From CAVUAF01 sp963739375 (GTDB lineage Bacteria > Acidobacteriota > Terriglobia > Terriglobales > Acidobacteriaceae): a stretch of DNA of 64,000 bases. The position numbers and the translations under genes are program-made. Positions 1 through 10,445 of this stretch are shown piece after piece; positions within the stretch are counted from its first letter, which is position 1, and every line of letters begins with the position of its first letter. The notes under the pieces were generated by a model, which saw nothing but the letters and a program-made list of their open reading frames with translations, had not been told where the DNA came from and did not search any database. The DNA lies in contig CAVUAF010000015.1 of assembly GCA_963739375.1 (NCBI GenBank), positions 310,001 to 374,000 of the forward strand. Reading direction: 5' to 3'.

Positions 1-624
1 CTCGCCGGCCGGCGTCTTCACCGTTTCCCGCGCTTCCACCTGCGCCGTCACCTCCACCGTTTCGCCGCCGTCGTTCAGGGGAAAGCGCAGCGTCGTGCCC
101 GGTTCCAGCTTCTGCGAAGCGACGTAGTAGATGCCCGAGACCACGTCGGTGACGCACCCCGGGATGTCGCGCTCGACCAGCTTCTTCTCGTTGGAGCGCA
201 GGTTGGTCTCCTGGAGCACGGCTTTGCGCCGCGGATAGTCGAAGCGGATCGACGTATCGCGCCGCCGGAAGCCTTCTTCCGTGTGCTTGAAGATGTGCGA
301 CGAGCAGAAGGTCCTGGGGTCGAAGCCGGTGTCGAAGCGGTCGGCCACGTGGTAGAGGAGCGCCACGAACCCCTGGCCCTCGGCGGTGGCGTGCACAGTG
401 CCCGCAACCGCGTCCAGACGCAGCGTCCCGATGCCCGCGTTCCACAGCCGCCACTCGGCCTGGTAGACCCAGGTCTGCGTGTCGGGGAACCTGTAGGCTT
501 CGGCGGGAGGCCGCACCGCGCTGGGCGGCACCGGCGCAGGAGCCTGCTGCGTCGGCAGCGCGGCGGCCAGGACCAGGGCAGGCAGCGCGAGGGCAAAGCG
601 GGGTTGTGTGCGTGCGCGGTTCAG
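1..624 (-). CDS. DUF3108 domain-containing exported protein (C-terminus beyond left edge)
   Basis: Reading leftward from 624, the frame gives a short hydrophobic N-terminus, then a body containing WVYQAEWRLWNAGIGTLRL and, near the edge, VSGIYYVASQKLEPGTTLRF. This is the look of DUF3108 proteins, which are exported beta-rich proteins of unknown function. No ATG, GTG or TTG is usable: an in-frame TGA lies upstream, and the first plausible codon is CTG at 624, preceded by GGTGATC, which matches the anti-Shine-Dalgarno end of 16S rRNA. The gene follows the ICMT-like gene by about 10 bp and is the last visible member of the lipid A/core operon. The 3' end lies outside the window. Family assignment is from pattern recognition; the CTG start is inferred. 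Confidence 0.75.
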   Translation of the reverse strand, partial: MNRARTQPRFALALPALVLAAALPTQQAPAPVPPSAVRPPAEAYRFPDTQTWVYQAEWRLWNAGIGTLRLDAVAGTVHATAEGQGFVALLYHVADRFDTGFDPRTFCSSHIFKHTEEGFRRRDTSIRFDYPRRKAVLQETNLRSNEKKLVERDIPGCVTDVVSGIYYVASQKLEPGTTLRFPLNDGGETVEVTAQVEARETVKTPAGE

Positions 625-634
625 CGGATCACCC

Positions 635-1198
635 TTAGCGAGCTGCGCCCCAGAAACGCGCCTTCACCACCAGCGCGAGGATCATGGCCATGGAGCCGAT
701 CAGGGCATTGTACTCGCGGTGCTGCAGATAGAGCGCGCGCGAGAAGCTGCCGGGCGGGCCGCCGGCGGCGCGCAACCGCGGCAGCAGGCGCGGCACTTGG
801 CGCGCGTATTCAGCGTAGCCCGGGAACTGCCGGCGCAGGAATTCCTCTTCGGAGAGAATCACCGGCCAGTAGATCGCGAGGAACAGAACGACCAGCACCG
901 CGGCGAGCCACAGGTTCCATGCCGCGATGCCCAAGCCGATCCCCACCAGCACCGAGCCGAGATACAACGGGTTGCGCGTGTAGCGGTAGGGGCCGGTGGT
1001 GGTGAGCTCGGCGTCTTTGCGCACGTGGCCCGAGGCGACGCCGCGCAGCCATAGTCCCAGCGCCAGGGGCGCGGCGCCGGCGGCGAGCGAGAGCGGGCTC
1101 GGCTGCGCCAGCCATAGATACACCGCAGCCAGCACGAATCCCAGCGGCACACGAATGCGGCGCGCGATGCGCTGCCACGTCCAGGCCGGCGCGCTCAC
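635..1198 (-). CDS. Isoprenylcysteine carboxyl methyltransferase-like membrane methyltransferase
   Basis: 187 aa with about four hydrophobic segments and the C-terminal signature of the ICMT/phospholipid-methyltransferase fold: GPYRYTRNPLYLGSVL followed by an EEEFLRRQFPGYAEYARQVP segment. Members transfer a methyl group from S-adenosylmethionine to lipid-like substrates at the membrane; in bacteria the substrate is usually unknown. The start is GTG at 1198, overlapping the stop of the heptosyltransferase in GTGA, so the two are probably translationally coupled. A longer reading frame upstream exists only as a shadow of the heptosyltransferase. Its place at the end of an LPS core operon suggests a lipid or sugar-lipid methylation role, which is inference. 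Confidence 0.8.
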   Translation of the reverse strand: MSAPAWTWQRIARRIRVPLGFVLAAVYLWLAQPSPLSLAAGAAPLALGLWLRGVASGHVRKDAELTTTGPYRYTRNPLYLGSVLVGIGLGIAAWNLWLAAVLVVLFLAIYWPVILSEEEFLRRQFPGYAEYARQVPRLLPRLRAAGGPPGSFSRALYLQHREYNALIGSMAMILALVVKARFWGAAR

Positions 1199-2319
1199 CG
1201 CACCGGCTCCGCCAGCAGCGTGCGTGCCGCTGCGATGGCTTCCTCGGCGCTGACGTTCAGCAGGCCGGCCTCGGGTTTTGGGCGGCGCGCGTGCGAGGTC
1301 ACGCTGGATTCGTGGCGCAACACGATGGCGCGCGACCCTAGCGGCCCGTTGCGCGCCGGGTTGGTGGGGCCATAGATCGCAACCAGCGGCACCCCCAGGG
1401 CGCCCGCCAGATGCGTGGGGCCGGTGTCGCCGCCGACGCAGAGCCGCGCCCGGCGCGTCAAGGCGATCAGCTCTCCGACGCCGCACGCGAGCGCTTCCGC
1501 GACGCCTCCGGCGGCTTGCACCACGTCGTTCGCCAGGTCGGCTTCGCCGGGACCGTGATTGACAATGGCCGTCAGGCCATGGCGCTGCAGCGCACGCGCC
1601 ACCTCGCCGAACCGCTCCGCCGGCCAGCACTTCGCGCCCCAGCCTGCTCCCGGATTGATGAGGACAAACGCTCCGGCGCGGCGGCGCTGGGCTTCGGCCC
1701 AGTCCTCGTGCTGCTCATCGCGGGGCAGCGGAAATTGGAGAGCTGCCTCGCCGACTTCCGCGCCAGCCAGCCGCAACGCGGCTTCGGCGAGCGAGAGGTT
1801 CTGCTCCGCGATGTGTTTGCCGCGGGCCGGGATGCGCCGCGTATACAGCAGCGCAGCGGGAGCTTCCCGGGGGCGCGCGAAACCCAGGCGCACGGGGGCG
1901 CCCGCGGCACGCGCCACCACCGCCGACTTGACCGCACTCTGCAGGTCGATCACGAGCTGGTAGTGCTCGGCATGCATCGCCGCGCGCACCGCGGCGAGTT
2001 GCGCCAGGGTGGGGCGCGCGAACGGCCGCCGGCGCCAGGCGTGTGTATCCACGGTGTGGAGCACGTCCACCAGCGGCTTGGCCGCGCTGCGCGGGCCGCC
2101 CCGCAACTCCGGCCGGCTGCACAGCAACTCCGCCCAGCGTTCCTCCACCACCCAGCCGAGGTGCGCCTGGGGCAGAGCGCGCCGCAAGGCAGCCACCGCA
2201 GGGAGGGAATGGAGGATGTCGCCCATCGAGCCGAGCCGCACGATGAGGATGCGCTGCGCGGCGGTCTCCGCGACCCGTGAAGACGCGGCCGGCGGCGCTG
2301 CTTCGGCCACGGCGCTCAA
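1195..2319 (-). CDS. ADP-heptose:LPS heptosyltransferase (glycosyltransferase family 9)
   Basis: About 374 aa. After a short low-complexity leader the protein begins ILIVRLGSMGDILHSLPAV, the N-terminal motif of GT9 heptosyltransferases, continues with VDLQSAVKSAVVARAAG, and ends with the ADP-heptose-binding region GDTGPTHLAGALGVPLVAIY. These enzymes add L-glycero-D-manno-heptose to the Kdo of lipid A core at the cytoplasmic face of the inner membrane. The sequence resembles heptosyltransferase I (WaaC) more than II, but I would not insist on the subtype. Start chosen as TTG 2319, overlapping the hldE2 stop as TTGA; GTG 2310 is an alternative. The neighbours upstream make its sugar donor. Confidence 0.88.
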   Translation of the reverse strand: MSAVAEAAPPAASSRVAETAAQRILIVRLGSMGDILHSLPAVAALRRALPQAHLGWVVEERWAELLCSRPELRGGPRSAAKPLVDVLHTVDTHAWRRRPFARPTLAQLAAVRAAMHAEHYQLVIDLQSAVKSAVVARAAGAPVRLGFARPREAPAALLYTRRIPARGKHIAEQNLSLAEAALRLAGAEVGEAALQFPLPRDEQHEDWAEAQRRRAGAFVLINPGAGWGAKCWPAERFGEVARALQRHGLTAIVNHGPGEADLANDVVQAAGGVAEALACGVGELIALTRRARLCVGGDTGPTHLAGALGVPLVAIYGPTNPARNGPLGSRAIVLRHESSVTSHARRPKPEAGLLNVSAEEAIAAARTLLAEPVR

Positions 2320-2797
2320 CCCCGCTCCCCGGGGCGGCGGGCGGCGCGGATCAGGTCGCTGGCGGAATGCTGCTTGAGATCGCCCACGATGACCACGCGG
2401 CCGCCGCACGCGGCGACGGTGTCGCGCTCCGGGACGCTGTCGGCGGTGTAGTCGGTGCCCTTGGCGTGGAAGTCGGGCCGGAGTTCGCGTACCAGCGCGT
2501 GCACATCCGGCTCGGAGAAGATCACGACGGCATCCACCCCGCGGATGGCCGCGAGAATCTCGGCGCGCTCGTCGGCGGGCATGAGCGGCCGGCCGTCGCC
2601 CTTGAGGGCGCGCACGCCGGCATCGTCGTTCAAGGCGACCACCAGCTTGCCGCCCAGCGCCGCCGCCGCCTGGAGGTAGCGCACGTGCCCGACGTGCAGC
2701 AGGTCGAAGCAGCCGTTGGCCAGCGTGACGCGTTCCCCGGCGCGCCGCCAGGCCGCCACCAGGGCCGGCAAATCGGCGCGCGCCACCACGGGCGCGT

Positions 2798-2801
<4 letters not shown>
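2316..2801 (-). CDS. hldE2 (rfaE2): D-glycero-beta-D-manno-heptose 1-phosphate adenylyltransferase
   Basis: 161 aa. The nucleotidyltransferase motif TLANGCFDLLHVGHVRYLQ near residue 25 (HxGH type) and the C-terminal KQHSASDLI segment are typical of the RfaE C-terminal domain, which activates heptose 1-phosphate to ADP-heptose. In Escherichia coli this domain is fused to the kinase as HldE; here it is a separate gene. ATG at 2801 overlaps the kinase stop in ATGA, and its own stop overlaps the next start, so the three are tightly coupled. Cytoplasmic; supplies donor for the downstream heptosyltransferase. Confidence 0.92.
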
Positions 2802-3837
<1,036 letters not shown>

Positions 3838-3863
3838 GTGACCTGGAAGAACGGATGATTCTC

Positions 3864-4841
3864 TCACGTCCCGCGCGGCGCAGGGCTTCCCTTCGCGACA
3901 CCTTCGCCGCGCTTGCGGGCGATCGCGGCCAGCATGGCGTCCAGCGCCGCCTCCGCATTCTCCAGCGCGATGCGCACCGGCACGATGGCCAGCGGCTGCA
4001 GCAGTTCGGCGAGCGGGCCGAGGTTGACCGCGTCTTTTTCCGTGGTGACGAAGCCATCGGCCCCGGCGCGCTGCTGCACTGCGAGCAGCTGGGCAATGCT
4101 CTCGTGGGTGTAGCGATAATGGTCGCGGAAGGCGGCTTCGGCCGCGGCTTCTACGCCTGCCTTGCGGAGCTGCAGAAAAAAGCTCTGCGGCCGCGCGATG
4201 CCGCAGAAGGCCAGCGGCCGCGCCGACGCCGGCGGCGGCAGGATGCCGCGGCGCACGCGCCATACCAGTTGACCGCGCAAAGGGAACGCCTGCGGCTCGG
4301 CGCCGCTGATGAGCGCCACCGCATCGGCACGCGCCACCGCCGCCAGCGGCTCGCGCAGCCGCCCGGCGGGCAGCAGGCGGTCACGCGCGTCTTCCGGGGT
4401 GACCAGCACGATGTCGAAATCGCGGGCCAGCGCGCGGTGCTGGAAACCGTCGTCGAGCAGGAAGAGTTGCGGCGCGAACTCGCGCTCGGCGGTGCGCCCG
4501 GCCGCATAACGGTCTTCCCCGACGACCACCGGGACCCCCAGCTTGCGCGCGATCAGCAGCGGCTCGTCGCCAAACTCCAGCGCCGTCCCCTGCGGATCCA
4601 CGACCCGCACTCCGCGGCTGCTGCGCCCGTAGCCGCGCGAGAGCACAGCGATGCGCAGGCCGCGCTGCCGCAGCAACTCGCCCAGCAGGATGACGAACGG
4701 CGTCTTGCCGCTGCCGCCCACGGAGAGGTTCCCGACGCTGATGACCGGCGCCCCCAGCCGCCGCGCCGGCAGCACGCCGCGCTCGTAAAGCGTGTTGCGT
4801 ACCGCCACCGCCGCGCCGTACATGCCCGCCAGCACACTCAT
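3864..4841 (-). CDS. lpxK: Tetraacyldisaccharide 4'-kinase
   Basis: 325 aa. An N-terminal hydrophobic stretch is followed by the P-loop VGNLSVGGSGKTPFV (Walker A at about residues 42-47), then VLSRGYGRSSRGV and LLDDGFQHRALARDFDIVLV, all hallmarks of LpxK. The enzyme phosphorylates the 4' position of the disaccharide precursor to give lipid IVA at the inner membrane. ATG at 4841 overlaps the waaA stop in ATGA. It lies between waaA and the heptose genes, as expected in a lipid A/core operon. Length is normal for the family. Confidence 0.95.
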   Translation of the reverse strand: MSVLAGMYGAAVAVRNTLYERGVLPARRLGAPVISVGNLSVGGSGKTPFVILLGELLRQRGLRIAVLSRGYGRSSRGVRVVDPQGTALEFGDEPLLIARKLGVPVVVGEDRYAAGRTAEREFAPQLFLLDDGFQHRALARDFDIVLVTPEDARDRLLPAGRLREPLAAVARADAVALISGAEPQAFPLRGQLVWRVRRGILPPPASARPLAFCGIARPQSFFLQLRKAGVEAAAEAAFRDHYRYTHESIAQLLAVQQRAGADGFVTTEKDAVNLGPLAELLQPLAIVPVRIALENAEAALDAMLAAIARKRGEGVAKGSPAPRGT

Positions 4842-6175
4842 GAGGTCCGGCTCGCGTGGGGGAGCGGCGCGGCTGCGACAGCCACCGGCGCCGCCGGCTC
4901 TTTCGCCAGCACCTCATCGAGCGCGGCCAGGGTGCGTGCGGTCGCGCCGGCATTTTCGCGGACCACGCCGGCGGCGCGCGCGCCGAGCTGGCGACGTGCA
5001 GAGTCATCCGCCAGGAGTTCGAGCAGCGTGGGCGCCAGCGTTTCGCGGGTCACCACGCGCACCGCGCCGGCGCGCGCAAAGGTCTCGACTACATCGCGGA
5101 AGTTGTACGTGTACGGGCCCACCAGCACCGGCACGGCCGCGGCCGCCGGCTCGATGATGTTGTGCCCCCCCGCCGGCACCAGACTGCCGCCGACGAAGGC
5201 GACGTCCGCCAGTCCGTACACCGCGCCCAGTTCGCCGATGGAATCGAGCAGGAGCACACCGCCGCGCAAGGCGGCTCCGGGCGTGAGTTCCGTGCGCCGC
5301 CAGCCGGCGACCCCGCTGCCGCGCAGCAGGTCGGCGACCGCGGCAAAGCGCTCGGGACGGCGCGGCGCCACGACCATGACGGCCTGCGGATAGCGGGCCA
5401 GCACCTCGCGCATCGCCGCCAGCAGGATTTCCTCCTCGCCCGCGAGCGTGCTGCCGGCCACGATCACCGGGCCCGCTCCGCCGGCGGCAAAGGCGGCGCG
5501 CAACTCCCCGACGAACGCAACTGCCGCCGCGGGCTTGGCGTCGAACTTCAGGTTGCCGGCCGCCACGACTGCGGGCGCCGGCGCGCCAATCGCCACCAGG
5601 CGCCGCGCGTCTTCCTGGCTCTGCGCCAGGATGGGCGCAACGTGCCGCAGGATGCGGGCCATCAGCGGGCGGAAAAAACGATAGCGGGGGAACGAGCGGT
5701 CGGAGATGCGCGCGTTCACCACCGCCACGTCCGCGCCCGAGCGCCGCGCCAGCCGCAGCAGGTTGGGCCAGAACTCGGTTTCGGCCAGAACCAGCAATTG
5801 CGGTTGCAGCGTGCGCAGCCATGGGCGAATCGCGAACGCGAAATCGAACGGCAGGTAGAAGACGTTGGCTTCGCCAAAGCGCTCGCGCGCCAGCTTCTGC
5901 CCCGTTTGGGTGGTGGTCGAGACCACGAGGCGGCGCTGCGGATGCCGGTCCCGCAGCTCGTTCGCGATCGGCGCGACGGCCAGCACCTCGCCCACCGAAA
6001 CCGCGTGGATCCAGATCGCGCCCCGGGCGGAGGCTGGCGGGATACGGGGCGGCACGCGGCCCAGCCGCTCGCGCAACCCGGCGCGGTATCGGCCGGCCAG
6101 CGCCATGTGCAGCAACCAGTAAGGACTGGTCAGCAGCAGCAAGACGGCCAGGCCCAGGCTGTACAGGAGATACAC
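4838..6175 (-). CDS. waaA (kdtA): 3-deoxy-D-manno-octulosonic acid transferase
   Basis: About 445 aa. An N-terminal membrane anchor (YLLYSLGLAVLLLLTSPYWL) precedes IWIHAVSVGEVLAVAPI, the Kdo-transferase signature containing the catalytic Glu. The C-terminal half has GGHNIIEPAAAAVPVLVGPY, typical of this GT30/GT-B enzyme. It attaches Kdo to lipid IVA at the inner membrane. The start is GTG 6175; an overlapping ATG at 6184 reads in another frame. It is the promoter-proximal gene of the operon, with only about 75 bp separating it from the divergent gene at 6250, so the promoter probably lies in that gap. Confidence 0.93.
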   Translation of the reverse strand: MYLLYSLGLAVLLLLTSPYWLLHMALAGRYRAGLRERLGRVPPRIPPASARGAIWIHAVSVGEVLAVAPIANELRDRHPQRRLVVSTTTQTGQKLARERFGEANVFYLPFDFAFAIRPWLRTLQPQLLVLAETEFWPNLLRLARRSGADVAVVNARISDRSFPRYRFFRPLMARILRHVAPILAQSQEDARRLVAIGAPAPAVVAAGNLKFDAKPAAAVAFVGELRAAFAAGGAGPVIVAGSTLAGEEEILLAAMREVLARYPQAVMVVAPRRPERFAAVADLLRGSGVAGWRRTELTPGAALRGGVLLLDSIGELGAVYGLADVAFVGGSLVPAGGHNIIEPAAAAVPVLVGPYTYNFRDVVETFARAGAVRVVTRETLAPTLLELLADDSARRQLGARAAGVVRENAGATARTLAALDEVLAKEPAAPVAVAAAPLPHASRTS

Positions 6176-6249
6176 GGTGGGCTCATTGTACCGAGGCGCG
6201 CGGGCGCCCCCGCTTGTTTTCCCGCGTCCCCAACCTTGATAATCCGGGC

Positions 6250-6930
6250 ATGACCTGCCCCCGTCGCGCTGCGGTGACGTTCGGACTTCTGGCACTGCTG
6301 AGCTGCGCACTCGCCACCGCGGGGTGGGCAGCGAAGGAGTTCCTGCGGCCGCGCGCCATGCACGCGCGCACTTACCCGGCCCACGACGAGCACCCGCAGG
6401 AGAAGGTGACGGTGGCGGCCGAGCCCTACGACACTCCGGAGAAGCTGGCCATCTTCGTCAGCAAGTACCAGCAGCACCACCTGCTGCCCGTCTTCGTGGT
6501 GATCTCCAACGACGGCGACCAGCCGGTCGCGCTCAACGGCATGAAGCTGGAGCTGGTGACCGCGCAGAAGACGAAAATCGAGCCTTCCGACGAAGACCAG
6601 ATCGACCGGCGCTTCGGACGCGAGGCGCGCCGCAAGCCGAAGACGGGTCCACGCGTCGGATTACCGATTCCCCTGCCGCGGCGCTCCGGGGACGGAGGGC
6701 GCGAGCAAAGCGAACTCGACCTCGAGCTGGACGCGGCCATGTTCCACGCCAAGGCGGTTGAGCCGCACGCCACCCAGGCCGGCTTCGTCTTCTTCGACGT
6801 CACCGACCTGTCCAGTCCGCTGGAAGGCGCGCACTTCTTCGCTTCCGGTATCCGCACCGGCGACGGCCAGGAGCTCTACTTCTTCGAGCTGTCCATGGAC
6901 AAGTACCTGGGAACCAAGTCGGCGAAATAG
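6250..6930 (+). CDS. Hypothetical exported protein
   Basis: 226 aa. A cleavable signal peptide is likely (RRAAVTFGLLALLSCALATAGWA). The mature part carries a conserved-looking LPVFVVISNDGDQPVALNGM segment, an Ig-like beta pattern, and a basic hinge (RREARRKPKTGPR-like) in the middle. I do not recognise a named family. It is transcribed divergently from waaA and convergently with the deacetylase gene. Start ATG 6250 is chosen because the signal peptide begins there; the frame is open further upstream but antisense to waaA. Confidence 0.75.
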   Translation: MTCPRRAAVTFGLLALLSCALATAGWAAKEFLRPRAMHARTYPAHDEHPQEKVTVAAEPYDTPEKLAIFVSKYQQHHLLPVFVVISNDGDQPVALNGMKLELVTAQKTKIEPSDEDQIDRRFGREARRKPKTGPRVGLPIPLPRRSGDGGREQSELDLELDAAMFHAKAVEPHATQAGFVFFDVTDLSSPLEGAHFFASGIRTGDGQELYFFELSMDKYLGTKSAK

Positions 6931-6943
6931 CTTCCCACGCACT

Positions 6944-7682
6944 TCAAGGCTTTGGGGCGGGCGCCCCCTGGCCGGCGAGCATTTCGCCGATGGTCACGAA
7001 GCGGTAGCCCTGGTCGCGCAGGCGGGGGATGAGCCGGTCGGTGGCGGCGACCGTGGCGCTGCGGTCGGCGCCCATGCCGCGATGGCTGCCATCGTGCATC
7101 AGGATGACGTCGCCGCCGCGAAGATGCCGCAGCACCTGCTGCTCGATGGCAGCGGCGGAGGGCAACGTCCAGTCGCGCGCGCTCACGCTCCACATCACCG
7201 TGGTCAGGCCGAGGCGGCGCGCCACGCGCAGCGAGCCCGGCCGCCGCCCGCCGAAGGGCGGACGAAACAGCCGCGTGGGTTGTCCCAGCGCGTCGTCGAA
7301 CGCCCGCGCGCAGGACTCCAGCTCGCGCTGCACCGCGGAGTTCCGGCGAAAAGATGAGGTTGGGATGGGTGAAGGTGTGGTTGCCGATCTCGTGGCCGGC
7401 GTCGCGCACGGCGCGCGCGACTTCTGGGCGCGACGCGACGTACTCCCCGATCATGAAGAAGGTCGCCTGCACCGCGTGGCGCGCCAGCACTTCCAGCAGC
7501 CGCGGGGTGTGCGCGTCGTTGGGGCCGTCGTCGTAGGTGAGGGCGAGCAACTGGCGGCCGGCAGGATCGCGGCGGCGGACGAACGTCGCGCCGTAGAGCT
7601 GCGAGGCGGGGTCCATCGCGGCCCAACTTGCGCCGGTGGCGCCGGCGAGCAGGCCGGCAGCGCCCAGCAGCGCGGGTGTCAT
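6944..7682 (-). CDS. Polysaccharide deacetylase (NodB homology), frameshifted
   Basis: A carbohydrate esterase 4 protein: LALTYDDGPNDAHTPRLLE holds the catalytic Asp pair, GHEIGNHTFTHPNL the metal-binding HxxxH, and later LFRPPFGGRR and ILMHDGSHRG the remaining motifs. Such enzymes remove N-acetyl groups from peptidoglycan or chitin-like polymers outside the cytoplasm; an N-terminal hydrophobic segment is present. The frame breaks near 7346 at a run of four T (minus strand); removing one T gives NLIFRRNSAVQRELESC and joins the halves. The span is 739 bp, one more than a multiple of three. ATG 7682 overlaps the upstream DUF2891 stop in ATGA. Confidence 0.82.
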
Positions 7683-8799
7683 GGTTTCGGCCCGCGCACT
7701 GCCAGCCCGCGGCTGGTGACGAGATAAACCGCGAAACTCCCCAGCCAGTGCCCGCTTTCGTAGTGCTCACCGGTCACGGAAGCATCCGGCCTGGCGATGT
7801 TGCGCCGCCACCGCGCGCAGCGCCGGCACCCGCGCGTCCGCTGGCGGCAGCGCCGCGACGATGCCCGCGAGCATCCAGGCGCGGCTCAGGTTCAGGCCGT
7901 CGAGGTGCGCCAGCTTGGGATCAGTGGGGTCAGTGACGACTCGGGCGTGAGCCAGCCGACGCGCCCGTCCCGCGGATCTGCGGCAAAAACGCGCCGAGCC
8001 AGCGCGCGAACTCCCGCGGCGGCAGCACGCGCCGCATCAGGTCCGCTTCCGCAAGACACGGCGAAAGAAAGTCTTCGCCGGAAGGTTCGTAGGCCAGCGG
8101 GCAGTTCTGGTCACGCCGATAGAAAGCGCGCGACCTTGCGAGCAGCAGCTCGGCCAGGGCGGTGTCGCCCCCCTGGCGCGCCGCGTCGAGCAGCAGTCCG
8201 AAACTAAACGCCGTCTGGTTGTGCTCCCCGATGCGGATGGGATGCATCAGCTTGGGCAGCCACTGTTGCAGGCGCGCGCTGGCCGCCGCTTCCAGCGGAT
8301 GCAGCGTGCGGGCCATCTGCTGCGCCTCCGGCGTGTTCCACTCGCGCAGCTCCTGCCCGAGCTGCAGCAGCCACGCCAGCCCGTACGGACGCTCGAAACT
8401 CTGCCGTCCGGCGGCGTTCAGGTAGCTCACCTCCGCCGCGATGTGCTCGGGCGTGAGGCTCTCGCGCAGTGCGGCGAGCGCTCTGGCCGTGAACGGCGCT
8501 TCCGGCCAGGTACGGGCGGCGCGCGCCAGCAACCAGTGCCCGTGGACCGACGAGTGCCAGTCGTAGCAGCCGTAGAACGCCGGCGTGAGCTGGCGCGGCG
8601 GCGCCACGTCTGCGTCGTTGTTCAGGACGTGGCCGATCTTGTTGGGATACTCCTGGTGAACGCAGGCGAGCGCGAGGTTGACAAAGCGCGCAGCGGCAGC
8701 GGCATCGAATGATGCCGGGGCCGGTGGGCGCGCCGGGGCCTCCTGCGCCGCCATCGTGGCAGCCAGCAGGACCGCGGCCATTACGCGGAGCGCGTTCAT
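7679..8799 (-). CDS. DUF2891 domain-containing exported protein, frameshifted
   Basis: A signal peptide (MNALRVMAAVLLAATMAAQ) precedes a DUF2891-type body: FVNLALACVHQEYPNKIGHV, AFYGCYDWHSSVHGHWLL, and SFERPYGLAWLLQLG. The function of DUF2891 is unknown; it is probably alpha-helical and periplasmic. The C-terminal third is broken by three single-base changes near 7973, 7939 and 7787. Repairing them yields DGRVGWLTP, DPTDPKLAHLDGLNLSRAW and GEHYESGHWLGSFAVYL, the expected family C-terminus, ending in TGA at 7679 that overlaps the deacetylase start. All three breaks fall in short G or C runs. Start ATG 8799 rather than the upstream in-frame ATG because of the signal peptide. Confidence 0.78.
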
Positions 8800-8943
8800 C
8801 GCCAGCAATGTAGCACGCAACCCGGGTGGCAGCCGCGGTGCCAACGCCTTCCGGCGAGCGGCCGCCGCAAGTCTCCTTGACTCGGTCCCGCCCCGCGTTT
8901 AGCCTCCGCTCGACTCCCCAAAACCAGCGTCCGGAGGTAAGCC

Positions 8944-9756
8944 ATGCGCCGGGCAACGCGACCTGCTGTGCCGCTCCTGCTGCTGCTCGGGTATCTCGCC
9001 GTGTTCTCCGGCTGTCAGCGTACGGCCGTCGAACCGGAGCCCACCGATCCGCTTCAACGCGAGCGCTTCCGCTTGTTGGCCAAGGTCAAGCAGGTGGCCG
9101 GCAAGAAACATCCCGAATTCCGGCAGCAGATGGCCAACGACGTCGACAAGGCCATCCAGGCCGGCACCGACGCGCAGTACACCATCGGCGCCAGCCTGAC
9201 CGACACCGGCAAAGCCTATCGCCTGTACTGGGTGGAGCAGACCTTCATCGCGCAGGAATTCACGGCCGACGACGCCCACTGGGAGCGGATCGAGCCCAAC
9301 TCCGTCGCCTACCAGCGGCGCGGCCCGCCGCCGGAGAAGCCGGACGTACCGCAGTTCACGCAGCGCGAAACCTTTGACCGCGGCCTGCCCTACTTCCTCG
9401 CCGAGGCCGCGGCGGGCGAGCCGCCCGGCACGGTGCTCTACGGAAAAGACATCCCAGTGCACGTGCGCATCCGCCGGGGAGGGAAACCCGTGGCCGCCGC
9501 GCTCTCCCTGCAGATGCCGACCACCAGCGGCAACACCATGCTGCTGGCGTACCCGGAGTTGGTCAACGCGCCCGCGGATCAGCAACTCACGCAAAGCTAC
9601 AAGTGGGCCAACGGACTCAGCCCCGGCAGCACGGTGCACGGCGTGCTCGCCATGGTGGAGTCGGAGAGCCTCGCTGGCGGCGGCTCGCCGCACTGGCTGA
9701 GCAACCCGGTGGTGGTGACGTTCCGCGTGGCGGTGAAGCCGCTGGCCGCGCCGTAG
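8944..9756 (+). CDS. Hypothetical lipoprotein
   Basis: 270 aa with a type II signal sequence: a hydrophobic run ending YLAVFSGC, so the Cys at residue 23 would be lipidated. The mature protein is polar with no motif I recognise; QAGTDAQYTIGASLTDTGKA and RRGGKPVAAALSLQ suggest beta structure. Start ATG 8944 is supported by an excellent ribosome binding site, GGAGGTAA, five bases upstream. Monocistronic: the gene to the left is divergent and purE to the right is convergent. Confidence 0.8.
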   Translation: MRRATRPAVPLLLLLGYLAVFSGCQRTAVEPEPTDPLQRERFRLLAKVKQVAGKKHPEFRQQMANDVDKAIQAGTDAQYTIGASLTDTGKAYRLYWVEQTFIAQEFTADDAHWERIEPNSVAYQRRGPPPEKPDVPQFTQRETFDRGLPYFLAEAAAGEPPGTVLYGKDIPVHVRIRRGGKPVAAALSLQMPTTSGNTMLLAYPELVNAPADQQLTQSYKWANGLSPGSTVHGVLAMVESESLAGGGSPHWLSNPVVVTFRVAVKPLAAP

Positions 9757-9802
9757 CACGCTATCCGGTCGTTCACGGAGCTCGCGATGCCGCCGGGAAT
9801 GC

Positions 9803-10303
9803 TCAGCGCGCCGTCTTCAGCTGGCGCGACTTCGAGTCCACGTCGTCGGCCAGCTTCTTTTTGTAATCAGCCAGCTTCTTGGCGAGCGCGGCGTCCGCGG
9901 TGGCAAGGATCTGCGCCGCCAGGATGCCGGCATTACGCGCGCCCGCTGGGCCGATGGCGACGGTGGCGACGGGAATGCCGGCCGGCATCTGCACCGTGGA
10001 GAGCAGGGAATCGAGTCCGGCCAGCGGGGTGGAAGGAATGGGCACGCCAATGACGGGGAGCGTGGTTTCGGCGGCGATGACGCCCGCCAGGTGGGCCGCG
10101 CCCCCGGCCCCGGCGATGATGACGCGAATCCCGCGCGCCGCCGCCCCGCGCGCAAGTTCGCGGGTACGCGCTGGCGAGCGGTGCGCCGAGGCAATGTCGA
10201 TTTCGTGCGCGATGCCGAATTCCGCCAGCGCTTCCGCCGCCTCGCGCATGATCTCAAGGTCGGAATCGGAGCCCATCACAATTGCAACCAGTGGCTTGCT
10301 CAT
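9803..10303 (-). CDS. purE: N5-carboxyaminoimidazole ribonucleotide mutase
   Basis: 166 aa. VAIVMGSDSDLEIM at the N-terminus and IASAHRSPARTRE (the catalytic His region) identify class I PurE, which converts N5-CAIR to CAIR in purine synthesis; AGAGGAAHLAGVIAAETTLP is the usual following segment. ATG 10303 is preferred to the in-frame TTG three codons earlier. purK is not in the window. purD lies separately at 32.2-33.5 kb. An inverted repeat separates it from galU. Confidence 0.95.
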   Translation of the reverse strand: MSKPLVAIVMGSDSDLEIMREAAEALAEFGIAHEIDIASAHRSPARTRELARGAAARGIRVIIAGAGGAAHLAGVIAAETTLPVIGVPIPSTPLAGLDSLLSTVQMPAGIPVATVAIGPAGARNAGILAAQILATADAALAKKLADYKKKLADDVDSKSRQLKTAR

Positions 10304-10317
10304 GAGAGTCAAAACCT

Positions 10318-10440
10318 ACCACAGAGACACGGAGACACAGAGAAAGGCAAAAGGCAAAAACGAGAACGACCGCGACCGCCTCTGATTGCACAATGAGCAG
10401 ACAAGGCTTGTTTTCCTCTGTGTCTCTGTGCCCCTGTGGT
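10318..10440. repeat. Intergenic inverted repeat (ACCACAGAGACAC type)
   Basis: Two 25-nt near-complementary arms at 10318-10342 and 10416-10440 read ACCACAGAGACACGGAGAC and its inverted counterpart with one or two mismatches, enclosing about 73 bp of A-rich spacer. It fills the purE-galU gap. The sequence looks like a dispersed intergenic element rather than a simple terminator, since there is no U-tract. Confidence 0.7.
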
Positions 10441-10445
10441 GGACG